Positions 1 to 14,000 of a stretch of 64,000 nucleotides of DNA are shown here, piece by piece (the first letter of the stretch is position 1; the number at the start of each line of letters is the position of its first letter). The stretch is from Linepithema humile. Taxonomy: Eukaryota; Arthropoda; Insecta; Hymenoptera; Formicidae. The DNA is taken from contig NC_090129.1 in the NCBI RefSeq assembly GCF_040581485.1, forward strand, positions 22,574,764 to 22,638,763, written 5' to 3'. Position numbers and translations under genes: made by a program. The notes beneath the pieces are model-generated. The model was not told where the DNA came from. It saw nothing but the letters and a program-made list of their open reading frames with translations, and did not search any database.

Positions 1-834
1 CGTAGTATCGAAAGTGTCGAGTGAACATAGATCTATTTTATTTATCTAGTGAAATATCGATATCGATTCACATCACGCGCGCCATCTGCCAACTAGATAG
101 CTGCTATTACACTGTGTCGTCTTGGATATTGAGCGCGAACGTTCTGCGATAGTCTTATTTTCCGTGTTTTATACGCTAAAAGTGCTTAACGAGTACGAAT
201 TTTTATCGAGAGTGTCGACTAATGTAACGGACGATTGTCAGAACGTATTATTGCTGCCGTGAACGCTCGCGATTAATGAACGACGGTGCTTCGTCGATCA
301 TCTGGTGGTAGGATTGTAGATTCAAACATACATTTTCATTAAAGACTGAGTTTAGTGTAACGGATCATCAACGGATACGCTGTGTGATGATCCTTATATT
401 CACTCAAGAGCACCGAGCGCGATGTATTTTTTAGTAGAAGTAGCATGTCAAAAATTCAGCTTATCGGAATTAAATCAGGTAAAATGTTGTTTTGTACATA
501 GTGATCTCTGAAATAACCGTCATAACAGTCGTTTACCTCGTTCATCCATTGTGTATCAAACCGCTGAAGCTTTGGTAATATTGTTTACATGTTTAAATGT
601 TTTAGAAGACAAAATACGTTTTATTTCACGTTTGCGTTTGTGGACGGCAGAAAATTTGTAATATCCGTGATTAGAATCTGTGGTTTTCGCGTAAGTAAAG
701 TGTGTGTGTGTGTGTGTGTGTGACTAATTTTAAGTGAAAATTTCTGGAATTCGTCGATTTTCTCTCTTGGATGGAGTTGATAAAGAGCAAAGCGAAATCC
801 ACAGCGGATGAAGCAAACTGCAATACCTTAGCTG
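1..834 (+). other. Probable 5' transcript exon (mostly untranslated)
   Basis: This block is less AT-rich than the sequence right after it and ends in a consensus splice donor (CTG followed by GTGAGT at 835). After 835 the sequence drops at once to very AT-rich intron-like DNA. A + strand acceptor (CCAG) at 1101-1104 and another GTGAGT donor at 1144 would define a 39-nt second exon. Several ATGs with short frames lie upstream of the one at 771, so most of the exon would be untranslated leader. It may be the first exon of a gene with very long introns, or of a long non-coding RNA. I found no convincing downstream coding exon on the + strand before SVIP. Confidence 0.4.
700..722. repeat. (GT)n microsatellite in the 5' exon
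   Basis: An uninterrupted GT/TG run of about 11 units lies 49 bases upstream of the candidate ATG at 771, inside the presumed leader exon. Such runs are length-variable. Confidence 0.9.
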
Positions 835-1130
835 GTGAGTATAATTTGTAGATTATTTAAATATGTATATAACTATAATAAAAATGTTACAATTAATACT
901 TATAAAATATTCATTAAACCATCTAAAGATATTTGTTAAAAGATTTATTGAACATTTATTAAAATTTTGAAATAATTATTCATACAGTTTATTATACATA
1001 GTTATGTTTTAATTAAAATGGAAATAATGAAATAATGCATATAATGCATATAAAATGTGTGTGATATAATACATACTAATTAAAATATATATTAAATTCT
1101 CCAGGTATAGCTGAAGGCGTACTTGGCTAA
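771..1130 (+). CDS. Candidate 29-residue short ORF across two exons
   Basis: ATG at 771 opens a frame that runs to the donor at 834. Joined to the acceptor after 1104, it continues for eight codons to TAA at 1128-1130. Exons: 771-834 and 1105-1130. The peptide begins MELIKSKAKSTADEANC and ends AEGVLG. It has no signal peptide or membrane segment, and I do not recognise it. The other two frames of the first exon close within a few codons. Two other possible acceptors (after 1110 and 1116) give the same frame and the same stop. The frame may be real, or it may be chance in a non-coding leader; alternatively, exon 1 may splice to an exon I did not detect. Confidence 0.2.
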
Positions 1131-3708
1131 GGTACAACGATCGGTGAGTGAATTTATTCATTATATTTGTGTAATTACACAAAACATATTATAAGCTGTT
1201 TATAAATCTTGTCCACAATTTGTGCTTTTGCAAATAAAAATAATAGAACTAAATATACTTTTTTTTTATGTTTACAGGAAAGAATATAAAATTTTGTACA
1301 AATTATGTATGCACTTTATTATTCTTAAAAGTGTAAAACTGCAAAATTTGTTAAATTTAAATTATACATGCAACAAAGTTTCTTGAATAAATAAATTATA
1401 AGAAGTTGAATTTGAAAACTAAGATTTTGAAGAAAAGTTTGAAAATATAATAGCCAATATGTTTCCAATGTATATGAATATATTTTTCACTTAATCTAAC
1501 TCATAAATTTAATTGATCAAATTCTTTTTGCGAAAGAACTAATTGTTGAAACAGTTTTGGATGCAATTTTTAATACAATGAAAATGAGATGTGTAGTAAT
1601 ATGTACAATTGCTTAGCAATTAATATAATCAACTCACTTTTATATTGCGCGTTTTACCGAATGGTTCTTTTCTTTTTCCGGGCATCGTAAAATTTCAGTG
1701 TTTTAAATATAATACACTTTGCAAAAAGAGACTTTCCTACAGTAACTTAAAAGGTATGAATACTGTATCTTTTCTCATTGCAATTCTCATTGCTTTTATA
1801 ATTAACAGAACAATCTTTAGTTACTATTAAATTGAGACAAAACCAAATTATATATATTTTTTCTTTTAACTAATAGCATATTTAAAACAGTTGTTATATG
1901 TATATATACATTTGTTATTTAAAAACTTTTATGTCGATTACAAATTTAAATTGACCATTCAAATTAAAACTTCTATTAAATAATATAGTGATAATTATAG
2001 AGTAACGAATACTTATCTTTTATTAATAATTTTTTATTTAAATATGTTTATATAATTGTGATACATCTACAATTTATAATTATAAACGAACGAGCGTAAA
2101 ATTGCAATTTGTCTGATGTAAGTCCGATTTCATGAGCGCACAAGAAAAGTTTACATCTAGAACCGGAGATGGAGATGCATTCCATTTTATTTGCGTTGAA
2201 GCATCTTCGAAAAACTTACTTTCGCTATAAAGCACAAGAGTGTTTGAAAGTACAAGAAGTTTGAGAGCAACTGTTGTCCGGTTTCAAGAAATTCTTGGAT
2301 ACTATTTTATCGTCGTCTACATAAAATAACTTTTTCTTTATTTATTGAATATTAGCAAACAACGCTGAGATTGGCCTTGCCCTTTATATTTCATCACAAT
2401 ATAATATTGCATATCTTTTGCCATAACGTGATTTAACTTCATTTAAATATTACGACATAAAAATCAGATTTTGTGCAAAATGGAAGAATCAGATCCTGCT
2501 AAAATAGGAAATAATAATTTATCCACAGGGGGCACAAATCAATTCTCGCAAGAATAGCTGCATTTAGCAGGAAAAATTGAATAGCATCCGCGTAACAATC
2601 GAACCTGATTCAGTGGAAATCCAGAGGTATATATCAATCACATGCAATTGCCACTCAACTGCTGTCTCTGCTGAATACGCCCAATGTGACATATCAGTCG
2701 TGTTGCCCCATTGATTTAATCTGAAAATGGGTCGAATAATTTGCTCGTTCATGTAAACGTGAAATTTTACGAGCAGATGTGCGACGCACTGCACTATTGT
2801 GTACTAGATTTAATAATTGAGTTCACTTAATCAACAAAAAATAGGAACGAATAAAATTCGAAGTTTTCAAAGAGATAAATAGGACTAAATAGACTTTTCT
2901 TTACTGTTCTTGACGGATATATACTAGTTCATGTGAGAGAAGAGAAATACTTCAGATGTTAAAGCTAGATACTTCGGCCTGTGTATACTCCAATGTAAAT
3001 ACCTAATATCGTGGCTTGTTCGCTTCCGCTAACGATTCCCCTCTCGTTCCTTCTCGCGAAACCGAAGCACCTCCTCGAACGGCATCCTTCAGTGTCTCGG
3101 TATCTATAGGAAAGGGCTCGTTAGTACCGTCCGCCGTAGAAAGTCTTTGTATCGCACGTACGTAACCCACAAGTCGATACTCCGTGTGGTGCAGGAATTT
3201 CGGAATTTCGCAAGCCGGCGCAGTCTGCATATTTCATTGTGACTGTGAATGCACAATGCACCGATAAAATATGGACCTGCTGAACATCCACCGCACGAGG
3301 GAAGAATGAAAAGCGCTATCTTGCAAAGAGAGAGAGAGAGAGTGAGACAGAAGAAAGAGTAGGAATACGAAATATTCACTTAACCCGTAAAATTACAGGT
3401 CGTCTAATTTTATTGGAATTTAATTATTCATCCGTATTGTTCATCCGGTTTAAACTCAATTTGCACATCTCATCCAAATAAAGTAACTCATGTTTTATGA
3501 ATAGAGCGCATAATCGACGCAAAAGTGTTGTTCCCGATCAATCGTTCTGCATGATCAAATGCATAAATTCCGGCAAGGGCCCGCCTTGTAGAATGCAGCG
3601 GCGTGTGCAGACGCTGAAAGATTCGCCAGTACTAATTAAGATTAATGAGTTGTCCGAGAAATCGAGACCAAGTTCTCGTGCGGTAATTAGCAGTCTACTT
3701 CACCTTTC

Positions 3709-3716
3709 TATATAAG
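3709..3716 (+). promoter_or_regulatory. TATA-box candidate
   Basis: TATATAAG is followed about 25-30 bases later by GCCGAGTGTCG, and then by a pyrimidine-rich, GC-richer stretch (3745-3900). The spacing would suit a core promoter on the + strand. The only ATG frames found downstream are tiny, including a 15-residue cysteine-rich one at 3928-3975. Support is the motif and spacing only. Confidence 0.2.
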
Positions 3717-4990
3717 ACAGCGCGGCCGAGCCATAGCCGAGTGTCGTGGAAGTTTCTCTCCCTCTCATCCTCATCCCCGTCGTATCATCCTAAGGCGAAG
3801 CACTTATTACGGAAAGAGTCTTCTTCCCCTCTTCACTTTTCCTCGCTTCTCGACTCGCTTCTTCGCTTTCGTCTTCCTAACTCTGATGCTTTTATTTGCT
3901 AGACTTTGTTCGTCGACCAGTTGCGCTATGGTATGCGCTGTCTGCCGAATACATTGTCACTGTTGCACATTTTAGACAGACCGTTAAAAAGAATATCGTA
4001 CACTTTGTTATTAAAGTCGATAATCTTAATACAGTTATAAATTATTGAATAACAATTTTTTGAAGAACAATAAATTATTTTAAGATTTTAATTTTGTACA
4101 AGTATTTAAATATTATTTTTATTACAGCAAAATTTTCCAAATTAGAAATTTATTTAAATATTATATTGTGATTTGTGATATCAAACTAAGGCATAACAAA
4201 ACATAAAAGTAAAAGCTTTTTTACAGAAATTATTCTTTTGTAGAATTTTAGAATTTTTTATGGAAAGTTTGCATACTTCACCTAAGTATGCCAGGCGCTA
4301 TATCGTTCATTTTTCCCTCTTTGTCTGCCTATAGCTCTGCCTGCAAATAGTAATTTTTTTTAACTACGGCGGAGGAAAGTATAAATTAGACGATCGATAA
4401 AATACGTCGTCCCGGTAGTCGAAAGTTTTAACCGCATGAGTCGCATGTCGCATGCATCCACGCAGGTAATTAGTTTACTATCCGTACTGCGTGTGAAGAG
4501 TTTCTAAACATAAATAGTTGAGATTTAATTTAACAACTAATTCGTAGAAACGCGAGACTGGTATAATTCATATTACTGCATAGTGCCAATTGTATGTGAG
4601 GCGCATCCGCATATACAACACACGTCACAATGCAACAATTAATCTCTCTCCGAAATGTGGCGTTTTCGCTATGACGGTCAACTGCAACGTTTGATAACAG
4701 CATTTAGAAACAATCGGGACAGCATAAGGGTCGTTAATGGAACACGACGTATGAGATCCGTTATCAGATAGGCGTACATTAGCGACAGCGAAACGATTAA
4801 ACTACCCGTAGTTGACATTAACCGTCTATCACGAATCTTTGCTCATACAGAAAATTGTGTAGTTGCATTATTTTCTGCTGTGTCATCTATAATTATTATT
4901 ATAGTATTAATTATATAAACAATTGACAACTAAATCAATCTGTTTTAGTTTTCTCTGTTTATGATAACTTGTAAACATGATTTGTTACAG

Positions 4991-5050
4991 TTACTTAATT
5001 AGTTAATTAGTTATTTATTAATTACTTATTAATTAATTAATTAGTTATTT
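4991..5050. repeat. Degenerate TTAATTAG/TTAATTAC tandem repeat
   Basis: Imperfect repetition of TTAATTAG and related words over about 60 bases. Low-complexity AT sequence. Confidence 0.7.
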
Positions 5051-8000
5051 TAACAAATTTATGTTTATAAACAGATTAAAATTTTATTTGTTACTGCGTA
5101 CTTTATGCAAAATTTTTAAAATATTTTGTAATTGTGTCAGAAATTTGGTTAATTAATATTTATGTAAATAAATAATTGGCTTTGCATGGTTTATCGACTA
5201 ATCACAAGTCAAGGCTCATTATCGAATACATCAATAAGGACATTAATTAGGCTATTATTGTGGGTATTGGTCAGCAGAACTTATGAAGATGCATCGATTT
5301 ATCGGTATTTTTCTTTAGGCCCGGATGATATGTGAGCGCATGCAAATAGCGCAGCAATTATCATCTACAGCATATTAATATCTCAAATTACGCGGTTTCA
5401 TGAGCAATTTCTAAAAATATTCAGCGTTTCTGCTATGTCTGTGATCGTTTATAACAAACACATCGGAAGAATCACGTGCTGTTGAATTCTATATTGTCGT
5501 ATAATTAACATAATGAAAATTAATTACATCCGAAACAATTTTCAAATGACAATAATATAATTTGAATGAGGTATTTGTTAAACGTAAATTCGTACCGCGA
5601 AAGAAAGAATTTTTTCGGATTATACGCATTGTGTATTTATGTATATTAAAAGCGCGTGTTTTGACGGCACTTCGAGTAAAATCGTAAAAAGCAACAAACC
5701 ACGCAAAACGCCGAACTCTGATAACAATTGCTTCACACGTAGCACCTGTCCAGGACACGTTCAAAAAATAAAATACAACAATCTGAACTGTGCTCGCTAA
5801 AATTGGTTTGACGAAAAATATGAACGTGAATAACACATCTTAAAATAATTTTTGATACCTTTTTAAAGAAAAAATTCCAATTCTCTGCAAAATATTATCT
5901 TGGTTAAACGTTAGATTGTGTAAATAGAATTGTAAACGATTCAAATTGCGCATTTTTATCACGTGCCGATAATAAAAGCGGTCCATAAAAGCACTTTATG
6001 AAACTATTCTGAACATGTAGCTTCCAATCGTTGATTATTTTGTTGCACAATAAGTTTAATAAATGGAAATTGCACTCCCGGATAGAAACGCTAGAATACG
6101 AAGTTGAAAGCACTTTGCTTCCTGTAACCTGAGAAAGTAGTTTGATTCAACGTCTAAGTTCTCTCGGTACTACAATGCCGTATATTAATTTTACGGTGGC
6201 AATTCTCGATTTTCACTTAGCCCAATTCTCCATCGACTAAGATTACTCATGCCATCAGAAGATCGAACGGATTTCCGACTGGATTCGATGCAACGGAGGC
6301 ATATCTCTCCGCGAAGCGGAGGAATGAAGAAAGATAAATCGAGAAGAATGGCTTAAGATGCGCGGACAATAATCGGCCGGATCTAATGAGAAATCTTTCG
6401 TGAAAGTTAAATTGACTTATTGAAGGAATCGCGACGCGAATATACTGAAATAGCAATGTGCTTTAATAGTAAGAATTTGATTCCACGCGGAGTACTATTA
6501 TTGACGAATTAATTTAATCTTTGCTCTAATTAGGCGCTAATTTTTTTATATTTTACTATAGATAGCGGGTTTTTAATACTGTATTCTCTTTGGAAAGCAT
6601 ACTTATGGAAAATAATTGCACTGCGGTTCGATTTTATTTCCACAAGTTACATTTCCGAAAATGATTTTTCACATTATTTCCTCGAGCTAAAATTACTCGC
6701 GCAATCGAGATTGCGCGCAATTACAACTGCATTTGGCTTCAGGCGAGCGCGGAACGAAATCGCTGATGAAGATGGTAAAATAAAAACGCAATATATGAAC
6801 GTTTATGTACGATATTATCTTGAATACGTCACTATCACGTCCCTATCAAACCAGATATTGTGCAGAACGCAAAATACTTCATCTTGTGCAGCATATAAAA
6901 CTAACGTTATTTATGTTAAATAAATTTGCATATTTTAGCTTTGCAATTAACAGAACGCAATTTATTATTTGATTTTCGTTGAAATATCTTTTGAAGCACA
7001 CTCATGGAAATACACACCAGCATGGTTCTCGGTGTGCGCATCCTCTCCATGACTGATTTTGAGCCTGTGGGGCCGCGTATACATTTCTTGCAACTGCTAT
7101 AGACCAATGGCTAAAGTTAGTGAGATATAGGCTAGTAATGTCAGACGACGTATTCTCTACAGACTTATTACAGATAAAGATCTTACTTTTTTGAAGTTTA
7201 ATGTATTTTGAATATTGTGTGACCGTTTATTAAATTTATTTCACTTAAAAAACTTTATTTTGATTAAAAAAAAAAATTTAATTAAATTTATTTGAATTAA
7301 AAAAACATAAAATATTAGTGACACGTGACAATGTAATATGCATTGAATTAGTGAGTTGTCCAATCATCTTCGTTATCAATAATACATAGTTTTGTAATGT
7401 TGTTTTATATTTATTGAAACAAATTTAAATCAATGAATACGGTTTGTTGTCACATTCATTTTAGTCCAATTTAGCTCCGTTTGATATTTCCATACATTTT
7501 TATAAATAAGAAATTTTCTTTCTAAAAAGCATTTTTTTTTTTTTTTTTATTGGACAAATTCTGATATGCAAGTGATCTTATTGGAAAAAATTCAAAGAAA
7601 AATATTTAAAGCACAAAGATATTATTACTTTAATCAATATGAATCTGATATTTCATATTATATAAATCAATCCGATGACGATATTGAGCTATTACAATAG
7701 CCATGGAAATATATTTCATATTCCTGTTTTATACCTTATTATTCCTATGACACAGCAGAAAATGATCAAACATAAAAACGATTTTGCTACATACAGAACA
7801 ACAATGACTGAGAAATAATAATTTTCGATCGCATATAAATTGTAAATGAGCTCGAATAGCTTGTCAGCGAATTATAGATTACTTTCTGCTATTTGCATGC
7901 GAATCGCATTACCGTTAAACTCGTATTAATTGTGGTAACCGATATAAAGCAGCCTATGCTCCACAGGGTATTACGATTACGTCACATGCAATTTAATTTG

Positions 8001-11000
8001 AACGACACCGTACTCACTATCAATTTATAATAGAATTAAAGAGATAATTAAATTTTAATTGTAATTGGGATGCGTACCATTCACTCGAGATATTGAAAAA
8101 TATTAACAGAAAATAAGGAGATAGAAAACTGATCGCAGTAAAATTAATATTATTTTATCCGCGATAGAAAAATTTATGCATCAGAAATTTGGAATTTAAA
8201 TAAAGAATTAAAAAAGTGAATTTCAGCATATAAATATTTATAATATTTAATAGAACTCAGTACGGAAATTTAGTAAAAGTCAATAATTAATTTTATTTTA
8301 AGGAAATTTGATAATTTAAATATTCCTACAAATCGAGTACGCATACATGGTTTGCATACATGATATTTTATATTGGAATTATTGATATCAGTCTCTTACA
8401 AATATTTAATGATAAATCAGAAATCTGATATAAATTAACTCGCTTGTTGTATTTCTTTTATTACGTTTAATTTCGGAATTATTGATACCGAATGGTATCG
8501 TGATTGTTCTTCTCTTTCGATAAATGTCGTTTTAGTGTCAGCGCGCAATATCGCACCTAGACATATGGGAGAGCATACAATCCGAAGGAATCTGATGGTA
8601 ACCGGTACGTAAACGAATCACACGAAAGATCATGCTCGAACGTGATCCTAGAAAATGTCGAGCGCGCCGTGATATTGAAGCGTGATTCGCGCGCGCGAGA
8701 GTTCCACCGCAAATGTGTTTTTTCACATTTATGCGATATGTACACGTGCGTGTGTGTAGATGTACGCATACGGTGGCATGTTCTCGTATAGGTATAATGT
8801 AGTTGGAGAATGGGGCAACCCACGAAGAACGCGATGATGGGCGATAAAGCACAAACCCCTCGGGCATCAGGATTGCTTATCATAGTCGTCATCGATCGCT
8901 CGTCTCTGTTCACGACGAGATAAACCCCGAGGTCGCGGTGGATAGAGCATTTCGTTGGATAAAGCATGAAAATGTCGCCACTGCGAATAGACAAAGTGTA
9001 TCATCGATATTCCGCGACGAATCGATATTTTATCGAGTTACAACAGCTGACGCTTGATTTAGAATATTTAAACTTTAATTGAGCAGGTATTTGGGTTTGT
9101 CATTCCAAATAATAAATAAATGTTTTGAATAAAATACTTAGCTTTATTTTTGTATATGCATATATTTTATAAGAATATAAAAAATAAATAACAGGTTTTA
9201 TTCAGGTTTCGTTCAGAATCGACAATAAAATTAAATAAATTCTATTCTAGGAAACATATTGATTTTATATTAAATCTCTTTTTCGTAAAATAGTACAAAG
9301 CGAGGATTCTTCTAAATGAGTTATAATATATACTATGTATTTCTTTGTTCACTCAAACATAGTATGTATACAAATGCCATTATAACGCTTTCCACACTAA
9401 AGCGTATTCGAAACAAACTGCATCTCGCCAACTGAAATAACTACATTTTCTTTCCTGCATTTGTTTATGTCTATTTTCGCAGATGGTGGTATACCGTTTT
9501 TTATTTGTCTACATTTCTGTACTTTCCGTTAAAATCTTTTATGTATAGAGACAGTATTTTTAACTTTGCGCAAAAATAAGTGCTTTAATGGATCATATGA
9601 ATGAAAGCGAGACAAATACAGAAACTAAGCAGCGAAGTGTAGTTGGAAACAGAAACATTAGTATTAACATAGAAGCAAAAGTATATCCGACATTGCGATG
9701 TTTCATACAGATGTAATATTTCGGTTTAACATACACATATACACATAATGCCTCTTTCTCTCTCACAAAGTTTGTTCTTCGAAACTTTATGAGTAAACAT
9801 CAAGTGCGCGCTTTCTATAAATAATGTGTAAATTGTTGCATTTTATACAAATAGCTCATTACAGAAGCGATATTATATTTTTATGCTTCGCCTGTCGCTA
9901 AGCGGTTTCAAACAAAGTTATCAAGCTTTTGGTGCGTTTCAATTCTATTTTAATCCATTTCGTTTATTTATGTATTTCGTATCGCGGCAACGAATATTTA
10001 ATTCAGCATCAGCAAGGCAAGATAAAATCATCAATACGTAACGATAGATTATAATTATTCTAGCAGAAATGATAAATATTTCATACATATTTGATACATC
10101 GTATATGGAATCAATTTTCAGTAAAATTACCAAATCTTTTCATCAAAATTTACATAAAATAATCACATTGACGAAACATATCCGCTATCGCGGAACATAT
10201 CCGAAAATGTCTGATAAAAACAGTGAAGGGCCAAATGCGTTAAGTGGCTTTCAGAGTATCGAAACGCTTAGCCAAATCATTCCCATATTTTTCCAATCGT
10301 TTCCATTCGTTTTTGTTGCGATTTCGATATTCCAGATGCGATTTTATGCTCGCGCAACGATGGTATAAATGCAAAAAAGTTCGCTCCCTGTTTGTAGAAT
10401 TTTATTCCATCGAACTGTTTTTAACGAGGGATTTCTTTTGTGACTAACGTAACACGCTTTCTATGCCGAATTGACGCCCTTTAAATTATTGCAAGGCATT
10501 TTTACGTCTTACGCTGTGCTCAGCTAAGTTGCAATTAACCTTTCTGCTTCTGAATTATAAAAGCCACCCTACCGGGTCCCCCTGAATAAAAATGCTGAAT
10601 AATTTTCCGTCCGCTGCAGTGCCTGACTAAGCATAATTTTCATAGCACAACGTATGTACATGCACAGTGAAATGCTGTTGCTCGGTCATTTCTTACGCGA
10701 GTTTTCCACCATCTTCGTTGAGATTACCATTCCTACGACAACACGTACGCTTTTTCACAGTTCCAAATTCGCCCTTCACGACCAACGTAGTATAATTTCC
10801 GGCGGCATAAGTGCAAGTCAGCGGATTACAAGTTTTAGCACTCAAAAGGCCGAACGTTTACTTTGTATCTATTCTCTAAAAACAGTCATGTGATTATTTC
10901 AAAATACATCGCGGACTCAATGAAATGTGTTACGCAGATAAAACAAATTATAATACGTCCCGGGAAAAGTTTACGCATTATATTTCTACAATAATATTTC

Positions 11001-14000
11001 GGTGAAATGCAATCCGTAATTATTTAAGAGAAACCTTTTATCTTCCGTTGTTTTATCCTTCTACTGGCGATTTTATTCTAAAAAATAAATTTGCTTTTGA
11101 TCGATTTGATCTCGTTAAACTAATCTTCCGAAGAACTCTTCGAACCTGTGCGTCTATTACCTTTATCTTGAGATTAATTAAAAAGAGATAATAGAATACT
11201 AATATTGCATAAGTTTCCTTCGACGATGCACATCAATCTGCTCGTCATATTTTGCATCATAATCAATTAAGCCGATGTGCACATAATCGATAAAGGATTA
11301 ATAATAATTTTTTAATAGCTTTCTAAGAATATTTCTTCTAATATTAATATTTATTATCTTCTTTCTCGAAAATATTTTCCGAAACATCCATACTTATTTA
11401 TTTATTCTAGATTTATGTAAACTATTTATAATACCATTAACACCACATTTTCCAGATGTCTATTAAACATTTATTTTGAAAATGAGGATTGCAGAGTGGC
11501 ATGAATGTACGTATTGATCGAATTTATGACCTACTTGCTTTAACAATTTATCTGAATTTTGGTTCCAGCAATTTTTTTTTTAAATAAACAGTTCATATTC
11601 GCTGCAGTTCTTATCGATTTATTCGAGCGGTACGATATTCCGAGGTATGGGACCGCTGTTATTTTCTTCTCTTTTTTTTGCTCTTTTTTTTCTTTGCCAA
11701 ACATTTACTACATTGGCTGCGCGAAGATTGGCTCTTCATCGGCGGCCTATGTGCTATGTGCTCTATAGAAGATATAGCGAAATTGAAAGTGGTAAAGTGA
11801 CAAGTTTTCTCGGGCTAGTAACGAGAATGAAATGGCGAGGTCAGGACTTTCTAGTCCGGAAAAATTTTTCCCAACTTTTTTCTTTTCGCATATTCGACAA
11901 AGCTTAATTTAGAATTATTATTCAAGCAATAAATATCAAGTAGCAAACTGCATATTTATAAATCTTATCGTGACAAGTAACAGACCTCAATGAAGAATCG
12001 TGAATCTTATTTATATTTTTATTACACGCAATCTAACTTCTGCCAAAGTAAAGTAATTATATTTCATTCTGGATAACCAAACAGTCGACATTATAATTAC
12101 AGCTATAAGTTGTAGATTCGGGGTGAAACGGCGAAATCGGTGCTAAGAGGTAACAGGTACAAAAAGTAAAGTAGGAAAGCCGTAGAAGAATTATTATTAA
12201 TACTCTCTGTCCGATACACCTGGTCGTTTCCCATCGCCGCAACGCATTTGCGATATAATCGATCGATCCGCGAGCGATTAATTATATCGCCATTAATAAT
12301 ACGCAGCGCGCGCTGCCTCCAACAACTGCGTCGCGATATTGTAGTGGTGCTAAGGTTTATAAAATTAAGACTTTCTTAAAAGATTTTTGTTGTCCAAAAA
12401 AATTTTTGAATACATCTAAATATATACTTAAATTGTATGTATTGATTAATGAAAAATCATAGTAAAATCATGCCAGATGCAAGCAATTGTCAATTATATA
12501 CAGATGATTTTTTAAATAAAAAATATATGCGAAAGTCCATTTGATTAATATTTTTTTAATATTTTGATATCTACAGTTATTCATATTTTATAGCAGATAA
12601 AAGAGATAATACAAAAATTTTTAAATATAAAATTTTTTTAAATAAAAATTGTCATGTAATTATATTTATATGAATTACAGCCGAATAATAGATAGTTTCT
12701 TTCACATCAATTTATATATAACATTTGATTAATCTTTAGAACCGATTAAAAAATTCGATTACGAACTTTTGCCCGCAAAATTCCTTTTAAGCACCACTGC
12801 GGCGCGTCGATATTTCAAATTAATTGAAAGCGCTTCCAGGTTAGCACCTATGAAGCTATCTGGACTATCGTGTCGACACAGCCCGCCAATTTATCCGTCT
12901 CTTCAGAAGAGCACGACTTCGTTCGTGCTTAAGTCGAGGGATACGCTGATGAATATCGGGTTCGAATAGTTATTAATCAAACGGGCGACGTCGCGATAAC
13001 AACCGATATCGATGTAGGTATCGATTCAATCTACCGGCGATAAAGTGTCAATTAGATTGCTACGTCAAATATTTCTCGTCGATGATCAGTACTTTGTCTT
13101 ACAATCGGCTACATTGCCTGTAGCTTTAATAGCTGCAAATTAATTTATTGGGATAAATTTATCTTGTTTTTTTTTCCCTTTAAATCTTCATAATTTTTAT
13201 ATAGAAAAATAGAATTTTAATTCGACATTTAAGACCAAATTATTGTTTACGTTACAACATTACCGTGAGTTAAAAGTAAATCATTACTATACGCAACTGT
13301 TTTAATCGTTTTATCTTTTTACATGGATTATTTGCATTTCTGCGAAAGTAATTAGTTGAATTTGTTTTAGCGATCGCGTATAATAAATTAAGTTTATTCT
13401 ACGCGTACGCTGAATTTAAATAAAATAAATGCAAAATTAGCGTTCTCCCAAAATTTATGTCCTAATTGTATATGGTAAGACTGTTCCCCATTTAAGCTCC
13501 TCGCATTATCAAACTAATATTGCCGCCGGTGCCGACGTCACAGTTATCAACTCTCATAGTTGTATTTACTGAGAGTCCCTATATCAGATGCCTGTAAGGC
13601 ACGACTGAATTATGTACACGGCAATGCGTTAATATCCTTCACATAGTGCATAGAAAATCCAGCCTACACATATCAAATTTTATGCTAATAAGGGATGCAC
13701 ATTATTAATCTGTTTATAATACGTTAGCGCGCATATTATGCATATTTAGAGAATTATATGTACCACAATGACTTAATTATTGCACAAATTAATTCAGACC
13801 GCGCGTTGTGCCGTTGACTTCTCGTTTAAACCTCTATCTATCTCCTGTTAAGATGAAATCTAATATCTCATATATCGTCCCTCGACCGGACCGGGAATAT
13901 AATATCAATTGCTCCAAATTCGTTCGCTCGAATTTTACGCTTAAATTTTACGTTACGGTAGGTTGCACAATTAATATACTCGTATTAAGTTATCATCGAA

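Noticed and set aside
2590..2625. GGTTCGATT on the - strand, resembling a tRNA B box
   Set aside because: No A box at the right distance and no acceptor stem could be formed.
8538..8994. Two overlapping - strand frames of 109 and 145 codons
   Set aside because: No domain recognised; the shared interval is read in two frames, which is typical of base-composition artefacts.
13593..13615. TAAGGCACG, resembling the start of miR-124
   Set aside because: The match stops after nine bases and no hairpin with a mature-sequence match is present.
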